Assembly: GCA_036186865.1 (NCBI GenBank)
Contig: AP025054.1
Span: 26,457,051 to 26,521,050 of the forward strand
DNA from: Eustoma russellianum
Taxonomy: Eukaryota; Streptophyta; Magnoliopsida; Gentianales; Gentianaceae
Reading direction: 5' to 3'
DNA: 64,000 nt
Both the position numbers and the translations under genes were made by a program. Below are positions 10,518 to 21,410 of the stretch, piece by piece. The notes under the pieces were generated by a model, which was not told the origin of the DNA, ran no database searches, and saw nothing but the letters and a program-made list of their open reading frames with translations. How positions within the stretch are numbered: position 1 is the stretch's first letter; each line of letters opens with the position of its first letter.

Positions 10518-11991
10518 ATGTTTGATGATGATGTATTACTTGAGCCTGTACTTGATCATCTAGAACCAACTCCCCCTAAACAAGACATGCATGAACCCTT
10601 AGATGAAATAAATGAAGAGACTTTGCAATTGGAAGATAATACAACTAATGATCCAATTACATATGATAATTTTCATACTAATGAAACATTTGAACAAGAT
10701 GAGGGTGAACCTAGTCAATCTAAGAATTGGTGGCATCCTAGAGAACTAATCATTGGGGATCCAAGTGTTGGGGTTAGAACACATAGAAATATAAGTCAAC
10801 TTGAAGGACATAGCTTAGTCTCACACATAGAACCTAAGAATGTTAAGGAAGCCTTAGGTGACATATCATAGATAGACGCTATGCATGAGGAATTAAATCA
10901 ATTCACAAGGAAAAACGTGTGGGACTTAGTATGATAGATTTGCAAACTATCTTATTGTAAATAATTATCAAAGGGGGACCATCGACAACACATTATTCCT
11001 AAGAAGAAAAGATAATGATTTGTTAATAGTTCAAATATATGTAGACGATATTATCTTTGGTTCAACTAACCCTACTTTAGTCAAAGACTTTGAAGAGTGT
11101 ATGAAGTCAGAATTTGAAATGTCAATGGTAGGTGAATTGAACTACTTCTTAGACCTTCAAATCAAACAAACCCCTCAAGGAATTCACATTAGCCAACTTA
11201 AGTATGTAAACGATATGATTAAGAAGTTTGGATTTGAAGATTTGAAACCAACACCTACACCCATGAGTGTTAGCACCAAACTAGATAAAGATGAAAATGG
11301 TGAACCTTTTGATGACACTCTCTATAGGTCTATGATTGGATCACTGTTATACTTAACTGCATCAAGACCTGATATTATGTTTAGTGTGTGTATGTGTGCT
11401 AGGTTTCAATCTTGTCCTAAGGTATCACATTACAATGCAGTGAAAAAGATCTTTAGATATCTTAAGCATACACCTCACCTAGGACTATGGTATGATAGAA
11501 ACGCTAAGTTGGAATTACACGCATATAGTGATGCTGATTATGGTGGCTGCAAGTTAGATAGAAAATCCACTAGCGGTACATGTCAATTCATAGGAACCAA
11601 CTTGATCTCTTGGTTTTCTAAAAATCAAGCTAGTGTAGCTCTTTCTACCTTTGAAGCCGAGTATATTGCTTTGAGTCTATGTACTACCCAAATACTTTGG
11701 CTTAAACAGCAACTTAGTGATTTTGGCATTAAAATGAAAAAGATTCCAATTTTCTGCAATAGCACAAGTGCAATCAATCTTTCTCGGAATCCGGTGCTTC
11801 ATTCTAAGGCCAAACACATTGAGGTGCTATACCACTTTCTTCGCGATCATGTTCAAAATGAGGATATAGTCATAAACCATATAAGAACTGATCACCAAAT
11901 CGCTGATATCTTTACCAAACCCCTTAATCAAGCCACTTTTGAGACCTTACGAGCCAAGTTAGGTATGATGAATTACGACACTATTGTATAG
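10518..11991 (+). pseudogene. copia pol: RT (partial) and RNase H
   Basis: The first frame (10,518-10,871) is the acidic linker between integrase and RT and ends in VKEALGDIS followed by TAG where the family has Trp (WIDAMHEELNQF). About 10,925 the sequence jumps from NVWDLV to FANYLIVNNYQRGTIDNTLF, skipping roughly the first 120-130 residues of RT. The 324-residue frame from 11,020 carries YVDDIIFGS (11,038-11,049), SRPDIMFSVCMCARFQ, RNase H with YSDADYGG, STFEAEYIAL and the C-terminal IADIFTKPLN. The RT is inactive because its first catalytic aspartate region is deleted. Confidence 0.92.
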
Positions 11992-12017
11992 TTCTATCTT
12001 TTGCATGATTTGCAAAA

Positions 12018-12337
12018 TAAAGGGGGAGATAGAATAAGAACATGATTTTAGTTGGTAAGTCATGATTTGATATGATGAGTTTTAATTGGTATAAGTTGAG
12101 TATAGGTTAAGGGTGGGGAGTATAAGTTGAGGGGTAGAGTATAAGTTTTAATTGGTATAAGTTGAGTATAGGTTAAGGGGGAGAGTATAAGTTGAGTGGG
12201 AGCATAACTATTTAAAATTTTGTTGAAAACAAAGTTTGAAAACAATTGGTAAGATTTATGATGTTAAACAAATGGTTATGAGTTGTGACATTAAAATCAT
12301 GTTAAGTTATTTTGAAAATCATCCAAAAGGTGGAGAA
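12018..12337 (+). promoter_or_regulatory. Cluster of polypurine tracts upstream of 3' LTR
   Basis: Purine runs resembling plus-strand primers recur: AAAGGGGGAGAT near 12,020, AAGGGTGGGGAG near 12,110, GAGGGGTAGAG near 12,131, TAAGGGGGAGAG near 12,173 and the terminal AAAAGGTGGAGAA (12,325-12,337), directly before TGTTGAG of the LTR. They are embedded in direct repeats of GTATAAGTTGAG. Multiple PPTs before the 3' LTR are a known Sirevirus trait; only the terminal one is positioned to prime plus-strand synthesis. Confidence 0.75.
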
Positions 12338-12479
12338 TGTTGAGAAATATGTTTGGATAATTTTCAAAGTCATGATTTTAAGTGTTGAATACTTAGAAAT
12401 GTCACATATGGTGTTATAAGTGATTAAAGGTTGAAAAAGTGAAGAAAAATGACGTGGATCTCTCAGGCAGAGACACATG

Positions 12480-12680
12480 GATCGATACATGTACATCAGC
12501 CCCTCACGTGGATCGATCCATGTTGATCTGAGAAGAACTAAACTCACAGTAAGACGTCAATCTCTCACGTGGATCGATCGACGTACGTCAGCCCCTCACG
12601 TGGATCGATCGACGTACGTCAGCCCCTCACGTGGATCGATCGACATACGTCAGCCCCTCACATGGATAGATCCACGTCTC
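12480..12680. repeat. Palindromic ATCGATCGAT box array in LTR
   Basis: Five or six copies of a unit of about 33 bp, consensus CAGCCCCTCACGTGGATCGA followed by TCGACGTACGT, lie head-to-tail. Each unit holds two overlapping self-complementary motifs (GATCGATC and ACGTACGT). Position in the left fifth of the LTR corresponds to U3. Confidence 0.85.
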
Positions 12681-13979
12681 ACAGAATGTTTTTTTTTAAA
12701 AAGTGATGAAATGATTGTTTTTCATTTATATATGTTTCATATATGTTTATTATGTGATTCTTATGAGATATTGGTGATTATAATTGTCTTGTGACTAACG
12801 TGCCTTGGAAGTTTCTACAACTTACCAAAAAGGGCAAAATTGGTATTTTTGAGTTTTGTAAGAATGATATGGTAAAAATATTTCAGGGGTGCATTCTTAT
12901 ACTATTTATCATGACAAGGGTGATATCTTGATTATTTCTGACCATCAGGGTCATTTCTGGAGTTTTCATATACCAGGGTATTTTGGTCATTTCCCCCCGA
13001 GGGTATTTATGGTATTTTCACTCAAGGAATCTCTTGAGCATATTATTATCTTCATTCTGGAGCTGATTTATTATTAATTTGAAGATTATATGGTGATTCA
13101 TTATTCTATTCTCTCACATGATGATATCAATGACTATAGCTGGATATGTGACGATTTGAGATGTCACATTCTTTTTCTATCTTGAAGACTTTCTTATATG
13201 TGTTATACATATCTATCATCAGTTTTCAGAGGTTATAAAGGTGTTAAAGATGTGGAAATGTTCCCTACATGCAAGAAGAAATAGTTGGAATTTTGGTGGT
13301 ATATATTGACATAATCTTGTCAATTATTATTTGGTGATTTCTTCTTCAACAATTTGAGTTGATATACATATTTTCCAGCCTCCAAACGTGTATAAACATT
13401 TGAATATGATTTGTAATTCATTTTGTGAGGTGGAGACAAGTGAACCAATCAAAAAGGAGTTAGTTGGCAAAATTGCCAACTTGTAAAAATTCAAATGTAG
13501 CCAAACGGATACTTGGTTTTCTTGAGGTTTTTCAGCAGATTTTTTGAAGTCAAATGAAGACTTCACATGTCCTATTCTTGTGCTTGGAGTTGAGGATAAT
13601 TTGGTGGTATTATCCTTTCTTATTTTATTAAAGAAAATCAAAACTATTTTTGAAAAAGAATGAAGTAGCCAACGGCTACTTTGGGATATTTGGAGCTGAA
13701 TTTTAATTTTGAAATGGTCTACTCCCACATGCCTATTATCTTGCCAAAAAGTAGAGAAGATGATGGAGTTGTTATGGTTATATTATCATCACATTTTCAA
13801 GATAATTCCAAGTCATCTTTTGGAGCTAAATTTCGGCCACATGGAGTTGCCAAGGTGGACCAATCATTTTGTCTTATTTTGCCAAGTGTACAAGGACAAC
13901 CAATGATTAGAAGACATTTGAACTTGATGATGAAGATGGTGACACATTGGAAATCTTATCTCTAAGGCTCAAATCAAAC

Positions 13980-13987
13980 TATAAATA
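13980..13987 (+). promoter_or_regulatory. Putative LTR TATA box
   Basis: TATAAATA, followed by GAGGCAATGG, occupies the same place in every family A LTR, so it is a good candidate for the U3 core promoter. Confidence 0.6.
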
Positions 13988-15063
13988 GAGGCAATGGTGC
14001 AGAAAATGAAACACACTTGAAGTTCACAAGCATTTGTTGAATCGTCTAGCTATCATCTTCTTGTTGTTGTTATTCTTGTTCCATTCTTTGTAGCAAAGGT
14101 GTTCTTGTTGTTTTTGTTTTGCTACAAGCCTCTTGATCTTCATTTGTAAGATTGATTAGCCATTCTTATAAGGCTACATCATAGGTGGTAGAGGTATTGC
14201 AACTAAGTGTTGCTTAGAAGGTGAGTATCCAAGTCTTGAATAGGGTTGGTGTATAACCCAAGGATCAAGGTTCTTGTTGTAAGGTGATTCATTTGATAGT
14301 GAAATCCAAGGAAAGGTGTTCCTTGGGACTGGAGTAGGTCACATTGACCGAACCAGGATAAATCCTTGGTGTTCTTGTCTTGTTTCTTCTTTTTTGTTTT
14401 CTGCCCGTTTTTACTGCAGATTTCACACAACTTCTCATGTTTTGAAAAAATAGCTAAACATTTTCAACATTCGTGATTTTGGTGGAGTTATACTTCAGAC
14501 TGTTAGCTTTCATTTGCAACAAGAATCACTTGATTTGAGCAAGGGAAAGTTAGTCTTTCGTCTTTGCAGGATAACTACTTCAATCTTGCTGCAATCTTAC
14601 CAGTTTTGAGAAAACTTAAATTCTGTATTTATCAAGAATATTTTAAGGTCAGAGCCTTTTGGAAACTTTATCTACACATCCTAAGGAATGTTTTTATATA
14701 AAGATCAACCTTTTTGGTTGAGTATTCAAAGCAAAACACGTTTTGCAAAATCACTATTATTCAGTCCAATTCTGTCCAGATTGACCATCTGAATCTTTTT
14801 ATTTGTTTCAAGGGTCAAACGATCTTATTTTTGTCTGATTTTTGGACAGAGTCTTGCTACTCATTGAAGTTCAATTCTGAAAAGTTTCATAATTTTTGGA
14901 GTTGTGTACAATTATTTATGAGTTTTTCAAAAACGAGTTCTAAATCTGAGGTGGTCTCAGATTCTATTTTCAAAGGGGATTTTTACAAAGGGTTGTAGTG
15001 TAATTTCCGCTAACCACTATTCACCCCCTCTAGTGGTGTTTATTGCAGGTGCACGGTCCAACA

Positions 15064-15162
15064 GCGATTGTATTCATGCAGCATCACTCCAATGATATAA
15101 ATATGTACGCTTTTTCCTTTGCCAAGGTTTTATCCACAAGGGTGGTTTTACTTTGGTGTTTT
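15064..15162. repeat. Short LINE-like 3' UTR fragment between two LTRs
   Basis: About 99 bp containing ATAAATATGTACGC, TTTTTCCTTTGCCAAGG and TTTTATCCACAAGGGTGG, clearly related to the LINE-1 3' region at 5,676-5,725. No other content seen. Confidence 0.45.
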
Positions 15163-16091
15163 TGTATGATTGATTAGCCAAATTTATAAGGCTACATCAA
15201 TAGGTGATAGAGGTCTTGCAACCAAGAGTTGTATAGAGGTGTTCATCCAAGTCTTGAATAGGGTTGGTGTTTACCCGAAGGGTCAAGCTTGGTTCTTCTT
15301 GTATTTGTGTTCATACCATAGCGAAATCCAAGGAAAGGTGTTCATTGGGACTGGAGTAGGTCACATTGACCGAACCAGGATAAATCTTTGATGTTCTTGT
15401 CTTCTTTCTACTTTACTGTTTTTTTGTTGGGTTTCACTGTAGATTTCACACAACTTTCCACGTTTTGAATGAATAGCAAAACAATATCAAAATTTATGAT
15501 TTATTGGTGGAGTTATACTTCAGGATATTATCTTTGATTTTCAACAAGAATCACTTAATTTGAGCAAAAGAAAGTTAGTCTTTCAGTCATTGCAAGATAA
15601 CAACTCCATTCTGGCTGCAATCTGAGTAGTTTCAAGAAAACTTGCATTTTGAATTTTTCAAGAATAGTTTACAGGTCAGGGCCTTTTGGAAACATAAATA
15701 GACATCCTAAGGAGTATTTTAACATAAAGATCATCCTTTTTGGTTGAGAAATTAAAGAGAAACACATTTTCAAAGTTCTGCACTATTCTGTACAATTCTG
15801 TCCATATTGACAATCTGAATCTATTTATTTAGTTGAAGGGTCAAACGATCTTATTTTTATCTTATTTTTGGATACAGTCTAGCTAAGACATTGAAGTTAA
15901 TTTCTAAAAAGTTTCATAATTTTTGTAGGTGTGTACATTGAGTTTTGAAATTTTCAAATACTGGTATTGAATCTGAGGAGGTCTCAGATTCTGTTTTCAA
16001 AAGGGATTTTGTTAAAAGGTAGTAGTGTAATTTCTGCTAACCACTATTCACCCCCCTCTAGTGGTGTTTACTGCAGGTGTGCGGTCCAATA
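15163..16091 (+). repeat. Partial family A LTR (right third)
   Basis: Starts within the LTR at the block ATTGATTAGCCAAATTTATAAGG and runs to GTGTGCGGTCCAATA, matching 14,144-15,063 and the other family A LTRs throughout, at visibly lower identity. Includes GGTCACATTGACCGAACCAG. The left two thirds are missing and the end abuts antisense copia integrase at 16,092. Confidence 0.85.
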
Positions 16092-17160
16092 GATGAGGTA
16101 CCTCAAGTGCAGGTAACGCTGATGCTATCTCCCCAAATGTTGGTTCGATTCGCATTTCTGTCGCATCTGAGTGACCCTCTTCTAACTCAATTATCTGCTG
16201 ATGCAAATCATTCCCCCTCGAAGCCAAAGTATCCTCAAATAAATTTATTGAATTTGTCTCAAAAAATATTTTACTTGTGGGATCGTAGAATTTAAACCCT
16301 CGTGATTTTTTCGAGTAACCAACAAAATAGCAACTATCTATTTTGTTGTCCAGTTTTCTTTCGTTTGGCTTGTAAGGCTTCGCCTCTGCTTGACAACCCC
16401 GAACCTTAAAGTGGTTAAGGCTAGGCTTATGCTTCGTCCATAATTCATAAGAGGTCTTGATTGTTGCTTTAGTTGGTACTTGGTGGATGATGTAAGCTGT
16501 GGTTTTAAGGACTCCTCCCCAGAGGAATAATGGTAGCATAGTTTGGCTCATCATACTACGTACAATGTCCATAAGCGTGCGGTTTCGTCTTCCAGATACA
16601 CCCATTCATGCTTGGTGACCTAGACATGGTGTGCTGAGGGACGATTCTGTTGTTCTCTAAGTATTTAGAAAACGGTCCTAGAAATTGCTCTCCTGATCCC
16701 TTAGATCGATCGTAGTATTCTCCTCTATGGTCTGATCTGAAGGCTTTAATCTTTTTGTTGAGTTGTAACTCAACTTCAGCTTTAAACGATTTGCACATGT
16801 CCAGTACTTGCGCTTTCTCTTTAAGTAAGAATATGTAGTCAAATCATGAATAGTCGTCAATAAAGGTGATAAAATAAGAGTGGCCATTTCGGGTGGCGGG
16901 ATGAAATGGGCCACTTATATCAGCGTGAATCAACTCTAATAGACTAATTGCACGATTTCCTTCATATCTTCGGACTTTAGTTTGTTTTCCTTTAGCACAA
17001 AATGCACATAACTCTAAATCGGTTAAGTCTAAAGGAATGAAAATTCATGTTTTGAGAAGACGTTCCATTCTGCTATTGGACACGTGTCCTAAACATAGAT
17101 GCCATAATGATCCTAAATTCTCACGAGTTAATTTTGCTTTAACGTTTCGTGTAACAACAT
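16092..17160 (-). pseudogene. copia integrase (minus strand)
   Basis: Minus-strand translation shows the GAG-pre-integrase/zinc-binding part LWHLCLGHVSNSRMERLL with CAFCAKGK (HHCC type), then ELIHADISGPF and YFITFIDDYS (catalytic aspartates of DDE), KAFRSDHRGEYYDR with the downstream core, and a C-terminal part from 16,605 reading SMMSQTMLPLFLWGGVLKTT, ELWTKHKPSLNHFKVRGC and KLDNKIDSCYFVGY. Integrase inserts the cDNA. Several frameshifts (for example near 16,600 and 16,850) break it, and the linker to RT ends at the LTR fragment. Confidence 0.9.
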
Positions 17161-17266
17161 GCAAGGTTTCTTGGTTTGAAGTGACATTTATTGAGTAAGT
17201 TTGTCAATTTTATACTTTTACCTGACCAATTAATCTGGATGCATGATAAAGATGGAAATTTCCATT

Positions 17267-17773
17267 TCAAAGAAAACCGTAATAGCCACTTTTATCCAAT
17301 CGATAAAACGAAATAAGGTTTTGTCCAAACGTCGGTAGTATAAAAGTATCATGCAAATCTAGATAAAAGCCAAAAGTCAACGGCAATCTGAAATGCCCAA
17401 TGGCTTCAACCGTTGTGCCGCTGCCGTTTCCCCAATAGACGTATCTCTCATCGTCACTTGGTTTTCTGTGACTGAGGCAACTCTGCATAGTCACAGATAA
17501 GTGAGTCGCGGCTCCCGTATCGACCCACCAAGTGGCTATATCAAAAACAATAGTAACTTTAGAACAAACTAAGAATGTACCTTTCTTCTTGATCCATGAA
17601 TGAAATCTAGTACAGTTCTTGTTTAGGTCTCCTTCCTTTTTGCAAAAGAAACAAGACATGCTTTTGGGTGCGTCAGCATTAGTTGCCCCCTTTTTCCTTT
17701 TTGCTTGCCTTTTGCACCTCAGTTTTCTCTGCAGCTTTACGTTTCTAACCACCGGACTTGGTGGTGATAGCAT
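17267..17773 (-). pseudogene. copia gag zinc knuckle and protease (minus strand)
   Basis: Near the start is a basic segment and a CCHC knuckle CFFCKKEGDLNKNC in which the histidine is replaced by aspartate. About 50 residues on comes WWVDTGAATHLS, the aspartic protease active site (D-T-G-A), then YWGNGSGTTVEAIG and a C-terminal LISFYRLDKSGY segment leading into the pre-integrase. The protease would mature the polyprotein. The start at 17,773 is only the first Met of the open frame; gag continues upstream in another frame. Confidence 0.88.
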
Positions 17774-18348
17774 TCACAATTTCATGTCTCTCATTCTTTA
17801 CCCTTTCCTCTTCTTGCACACAATGCGAGATAAGTTCCTTCACTGTCCATTTTTCCTTTTGGCAGTTGTAACTGACCAGGAAGTGTTTGAACTTAGGAGG
17901 CAATGAGTTGAGAATCATGACCACTAGCATGTCATCAGAGACATCAAGTTTCATGTTTCTCAATTGAGAAGCCATGTGAGTTATCTATAGGATATACTCC
18001 CTTATGCTGCCATTAACACGGTACTGTTTTCGAGCAAAATTTCTTTGAGAGATTGCCTGCTTTAGCTTTATCATTCTTTACAAACATTTGCTCGAGATCA
18101 GCCGAAAATTCTTTAGCCGTCATGGTCTCAGAAACGTCTCCCCTAAAGCATTCGGGGATAGTCATTTACATGACTACGAGACATATGCGATTTGACTGAA
18201 TCCAGTGTGCTATGTGAGCTTTTTCCTCACTTGTGCTATTTTCCGTTAGCACAGCTGGTCGGTCTATATGTAACGCAGTGTCAAGGTCAGCAATCTCTAG
18301 AAAAATCTCAAGTTGATCTTTCCATTGCTTATATTTTGAACCGTTCAA
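17745..18348 (-). pseudogene. copia gag, N-terminal part (minus strand)
   Basis: From 18,348 the minus strand reads MNGSKYKQWKDQLEIFLEIA, the L-G-NY--W---I-M start of plant copia gag (UBN2-type), then stops. The frame from 17,975 carries LDVSDDMLVVMILNSLPPKF and KEKWTVKELISHCVQEEER, typical of the capsid C-terminal half. Between them (18,000-18,165) sequence is similar but frameshifted. Gag forms the particle. Confidence 0.85.
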
Positions 18349-20478
18349 TGCATGAATGTCTAATGTTAAACATTATTACTGAAAAGCAAATAAGAAACGG
18401 AAGTAAATACGCAACATATGTGATTTTTAAACTGCCATAATAAATTCAAAATCAGAATAGAACCTTAATTCTATCTACTAATTGTCTTTCAACATTAGGG
18501 CTCTTTGGAGTCATCCCAATATTTTCCAACAATTGGGTGTAGTGGTCAATGTCACGGCTCTCCAAGCATGGGTGAACCACCTTCCTTTTGGCCGATGAGT
18601 TAACCGATGCATTCAGAGCTTCGCCGTCAGGCCTATTTGGGTCCACTATGGTGCTCGTATGTGTTTTCGACAATCGCACCTTTCTTTGGACCGATCAATG
18701 ATTTCCCCCAACACATAAGTGCTCTTCACGATCATAACAAATATAGTGGCGATGATATGATTGCCACACTTTAAAGCCCCACATTTTCTAAGTCGCGTAA
18801 CTTTATGGTTCTAAGTGATCCCACAGTTTCCTGACTAACCCTTTTGCACGTACTGTGCATGCTTGACCTCAACATACATTGTGGTGTGTGTCTTTGTTTT
18901 GCTTAGACCAATTTGAACCAGCTTGGTTCCCTTTACGGTTCAATAAGAACCGCCTTAAACCAAGCTTCGTTCTCTTTACGGTTTAAGAAAACAATATCTT
19001 TATCGATCAATTTAACAAGTGATATAACCTTATGATGAGTCATATTGAGTCTGAAATAAACCGATTCGGTAATACCTACTTGCCATAAGTGTGTATTGCC
19101 ATTTCATATGATTCCCAGACCATCGGTAGAGTCACAAATGGTCTCGCTTAAGAACCGGCTTTCTGAGACAGAATTATGTGTATGTTGTTTTTATCACAAC
19201 TCAATGAGTCATCTATCACGAGTATTTAAACCGCATTGATTGATAAATCAGATAATACGGGTTAGTGTTGGTCAACACAGTCAGCTTAACCCATCGAATC
19301 AACTTGATTGAACTTGGTCAAACTGGGTCAAACAAGATTCAGGTCTTGATTGGGTTAGGTTCGAGCCTAGGTAATGGCCGGTTTAGTGATCCTTTTCTTT
19401 AATTTTTATTTTAAGGGGTAGCAGTAAATCCTGTTGGATTGCGTCAAAGCCAATACTATACAACTTGAAATCGGGTCATCTTAAAAAACTAGGCCATAAC
19501 TTATTTTACTTCTATTTATTTATTTATTAGCATGAATAAATAACAAAAATAACTAAATGAACGAAAAATGCATAAATAAAAAAATAATGTAATAAAGGGA
19601 AATTAAACTTAATACTTAATTATTATTATTTTGGATTTCTTTAAAATAATAATACTTTATTATTATTACTATATTTTTTAATAATTTTTAAATAATAAAA
19701 ATAATAATTGAATTATTATCATTATTATTTACTTTATTTTCTTTAAAAGAAAATTTAAAAATAATAACATTAATTTATTAATATTACTATTTTCCTTAAT
19801 AATAATATCAATAATAATTGAATTATTATCATTATTATTTACATTATTTTCTTTAAAATAAAATTTAAAATAATAATAATAATAGAAAAATATTATTATT
19901 TACTTTATCCAAAATATAATAATAAATGAAGAAATAAAATAAAATAAAATACTGAAATTTAAAGAGGGGAAGGCCCGAGTCAGACTGCGGGTCGGGTGAG
20001 ACTCGACCCATCAGCATTTTTCCTTTTGTTGCACATGTTAGGTCAGTCAGAATCCGACTGACCCAATCCTGAATTTTTTTCCTTTTTTTATTATTCAGTA
20101 ATTGAACCGAAGCCCAATTTTGAACTGGGTCAGGGCCGGGTCGTGTCATACCCGCCTGCCCAATCTGATACCCCCTCCTCTTTTTATTTTATTCTGTAAT
20201 ATGGCCAAAGCCCAATTTTTCAACCGGATCGGACCGGGTTGAACCCGGATTGGAAGCCCAATTCTCCTGGATCTAAAAGGAGACAGAAAATTCGCCCAGC
20301 AGGTTTCGAACCTGCGACCTCCCTCTGCTAGAATAGGGTACTGACTACTAGGCAGAAGGCCTTTCTGGTCAGAGAAGGGGGGTTTATACTTATATTAATA
20401 AACAGTATCTTTTAAAAAAATTAACACCGAATTTTTTTAATAATAAACAGATTAACAAAACTGATTCGGATTAAACCT
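18349..20478 (-). other. Non-coding leader of the minus-strand copia element
   Basis: Between gag and PBS lie 2.1 kb with no recognised protein. A 75-codon frame (18,452-18,679, minus) beginning RLSKTHTSTIVDPNRPDGEA is not recognised and may be a gag N-terminal extension. 19,500-19,960 is very AT-rich (AATAATAAT runs). A tRNA-like block lies at 20,292-20,370. Confidence 0.5.
20292..20370 (-). other. tRNA-like sequence (A and B box), not a full tRNA
   Basis: On the minus strand TGCCTAGTAGTCAG (20,341-20,354) resembles a pol III A box. GCAGGTTCGAAACCTGC (20,299-20,315) is a perfect T-arm with B box GGTTCGAAACC. Spacing between boxes fits a tRNA. The acceptor stem does not close, so it is a tRNA pseudogene or a SINE head. 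Confidence 0.5.
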
Positions 20479-20490
20479 GCACTGAGACCA
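20479..20490 (-). promoter_or_regulatory. Primer binding site of minus-strand copia element
   Basis: On the minus strand TGGTCTCAGTGC starts two bases after the LTR end and matches the initiator-Met tRNA-complementary site TGGTATCAGAGC at 10 of 12 bases. It would prime minus-strand DNA synthesis. Confidence 0.7.
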
Positions 20491-20492
20491 CT

Positions 20493-21322
20493 TGTTGGAT
20501 TTATTTAATAAATCCCTAAATAAATACCGTTTAATCGAATCACTGGGCAAAGTAACAAAAAACAAAATTTTACCTGGCTTCATTTTTTATGCTGATCTGT
20601 TCACCACACACGCTCCCGTTGTTTGATGAATCTGGTGTGATACAAGGATTCACGGCCTCCCACCAATTTTGATGCACCCCTTAAATGGATTCAACAATTC
20701 ACTGCTTTACCCGATGGAGAGGCTAGACAGTGTAGGCTACATAGAAAAAAGGTTGGTACTCCCTCCCTTTCCCTCTAATGGCCGGCGGCTATATTTAATT
20801 GTGAGGAGCTGAAGGCCCACCTTCTTTAAATTCAGAGTTATGTTTAAAACCAAATCATTTTCCATTATAGATGAGAATTCTTTCTCATTTTGATCACCGG
20901 AGGAGGATATACTTGATGTTATCATCAAGTGATATTTATCCACTATTAAATATTATTTAATATGTAATAATGATATTATCTAATATTTAGTATTTAATAT
21001 TATTTTATTATGTACCAACATTTTTCTACTAACCACATGTGGGTTGCCGCCCCTCGGGAACCAGATGTCGTACATTTTATGGTCGTTGTATCTCTGATCA
21101 TATGACTTTCTACATATTCGGGGTTTCCATTTTAGACCACACTATACATCGACAAACACGTCCGATGATCACTTAACGTGTGGATGTTTTACGCAATAAT
21201 TAATATTATTACGTGACATGTGTGACATATAAAATTATCATACATAACGTTCACCTTATGATTAATTCGTATTTATTTAATCAATGTACTGCGCATTACA
21301 CGTGTCACGAATTAATCCCAAC
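20493..21322 (-). repeat. 5' LTR of minus-strand copia element
   Basis: Read on the minus strand it begins TGTTGGGATTAATTCGTGAC and ends AAATAAATCCAACA, giving TGTTGG/CCAACA inverted ends over 830 bp. The PBS follows after two bases. No second copy lies in the window because the element's 3' half is missing. Confidence 0.75.
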
Positions 21323-21410
21323 AAATTCATGATTTGGCTCTTCTAATTCTGAAGGATTCTTCCAATAAAGTTGCAGAACAATTCTTATCTTGTTGTGGTC
21401 CTTACGGAAG
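21323..21410 (+). pseudogene. Fragment of host LINE (LINE-4), left of the RTE
   Basis: The sequence up to 21,410, joined in thought to that resuming after 25,224, gives ILILLWSLRKHNDSLFQG, the I-W--WK-RN---F segment that precedes RNase H in plant LINEs. The RTE inserted inside this coding region. The piece is too short to judge on its own. Confidence 0.55.

Larger units (their letters stand above)
10465..15063 (+). mobile_element. Sirevirus-like Ty1/copia element, 3' half with 3' LTR (family A)
   Basis: Plus-strand pol (linker, partial RT, RNase H) ends at 11,991, followed by a 340-bp non-coding stretch with several polypurine-tract copies and then a family A LTR (12,338-15,063). The 5' LTR, gag, protease and integrase are absent. 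The RT/RH sequence (YVDDIIFGSTN, EFEMSMVGELNYFL), the LTR 3' end with CTATTCACCCCCTCTAGTGG and the clustered PPTs all point to the Sirevirus lineage; this lineage call is an inference from recall. Confidence 0.85.
12338..15063 (+). repeat. Family A 3' LTR (Sirevirus-like), about 2.7 kb
   Basis: Starts TGTTGAGAAATATG after a polypurine tract and ends GGTGCACGGTCCAACA, giving TGTTG/CAACA ends. It is the diverged relative of four other family A LTRs in the window. It contains palindromic ATCGATC boxes (12,480-12,680), a TATA box (13,980-13,987), a conserved GGTCACATTGACCGAACCAG block (14,337-14,356) and the terminal CACCCCCTCTAGTGG. The next bases (GCGAT) do not match the five bases before the LTR, as expected for a 3' LTR preceded by the element itself. 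Confidence 0.88.
16092..21322 (-). mobile_element. Minus-strand Ty1/copia element, 5' part (LTR to integrase)
   Basis: Reading on the minus strand from 21,322: 5' LTR of about 830 bp, PBS, a long non-coding leader, gag, protease, integrase; then the element is cut at 16,092 by a family A LTR fragment, so RT and RNase H are missing. The gag/pol order is copia-type. Protein similarity differs from the Sirevirus copies in the window, so it is a separate family. Frameshifts are frequent. Confidence 0.85.

Noticed and set aside
10204..10563. 119-codon plus-strand frame
   Set aside because: Antisense shadow of the RTE C-terminal region; the same antisense pattern recurs at 42,526, 57,183 and 63,648.
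11992..12245. Candidate envelope-like frame after copia pol
   Set aside because: The region is a PPT-bearing direct repeat; its minus-strand frame (12,060-12,245) is a repeat artefact.
20292..20370. Functional tRNA gene
   Set aside because: Only the T arm and box motifs are good; acceptor and anticodon stems do not form a tRNA.
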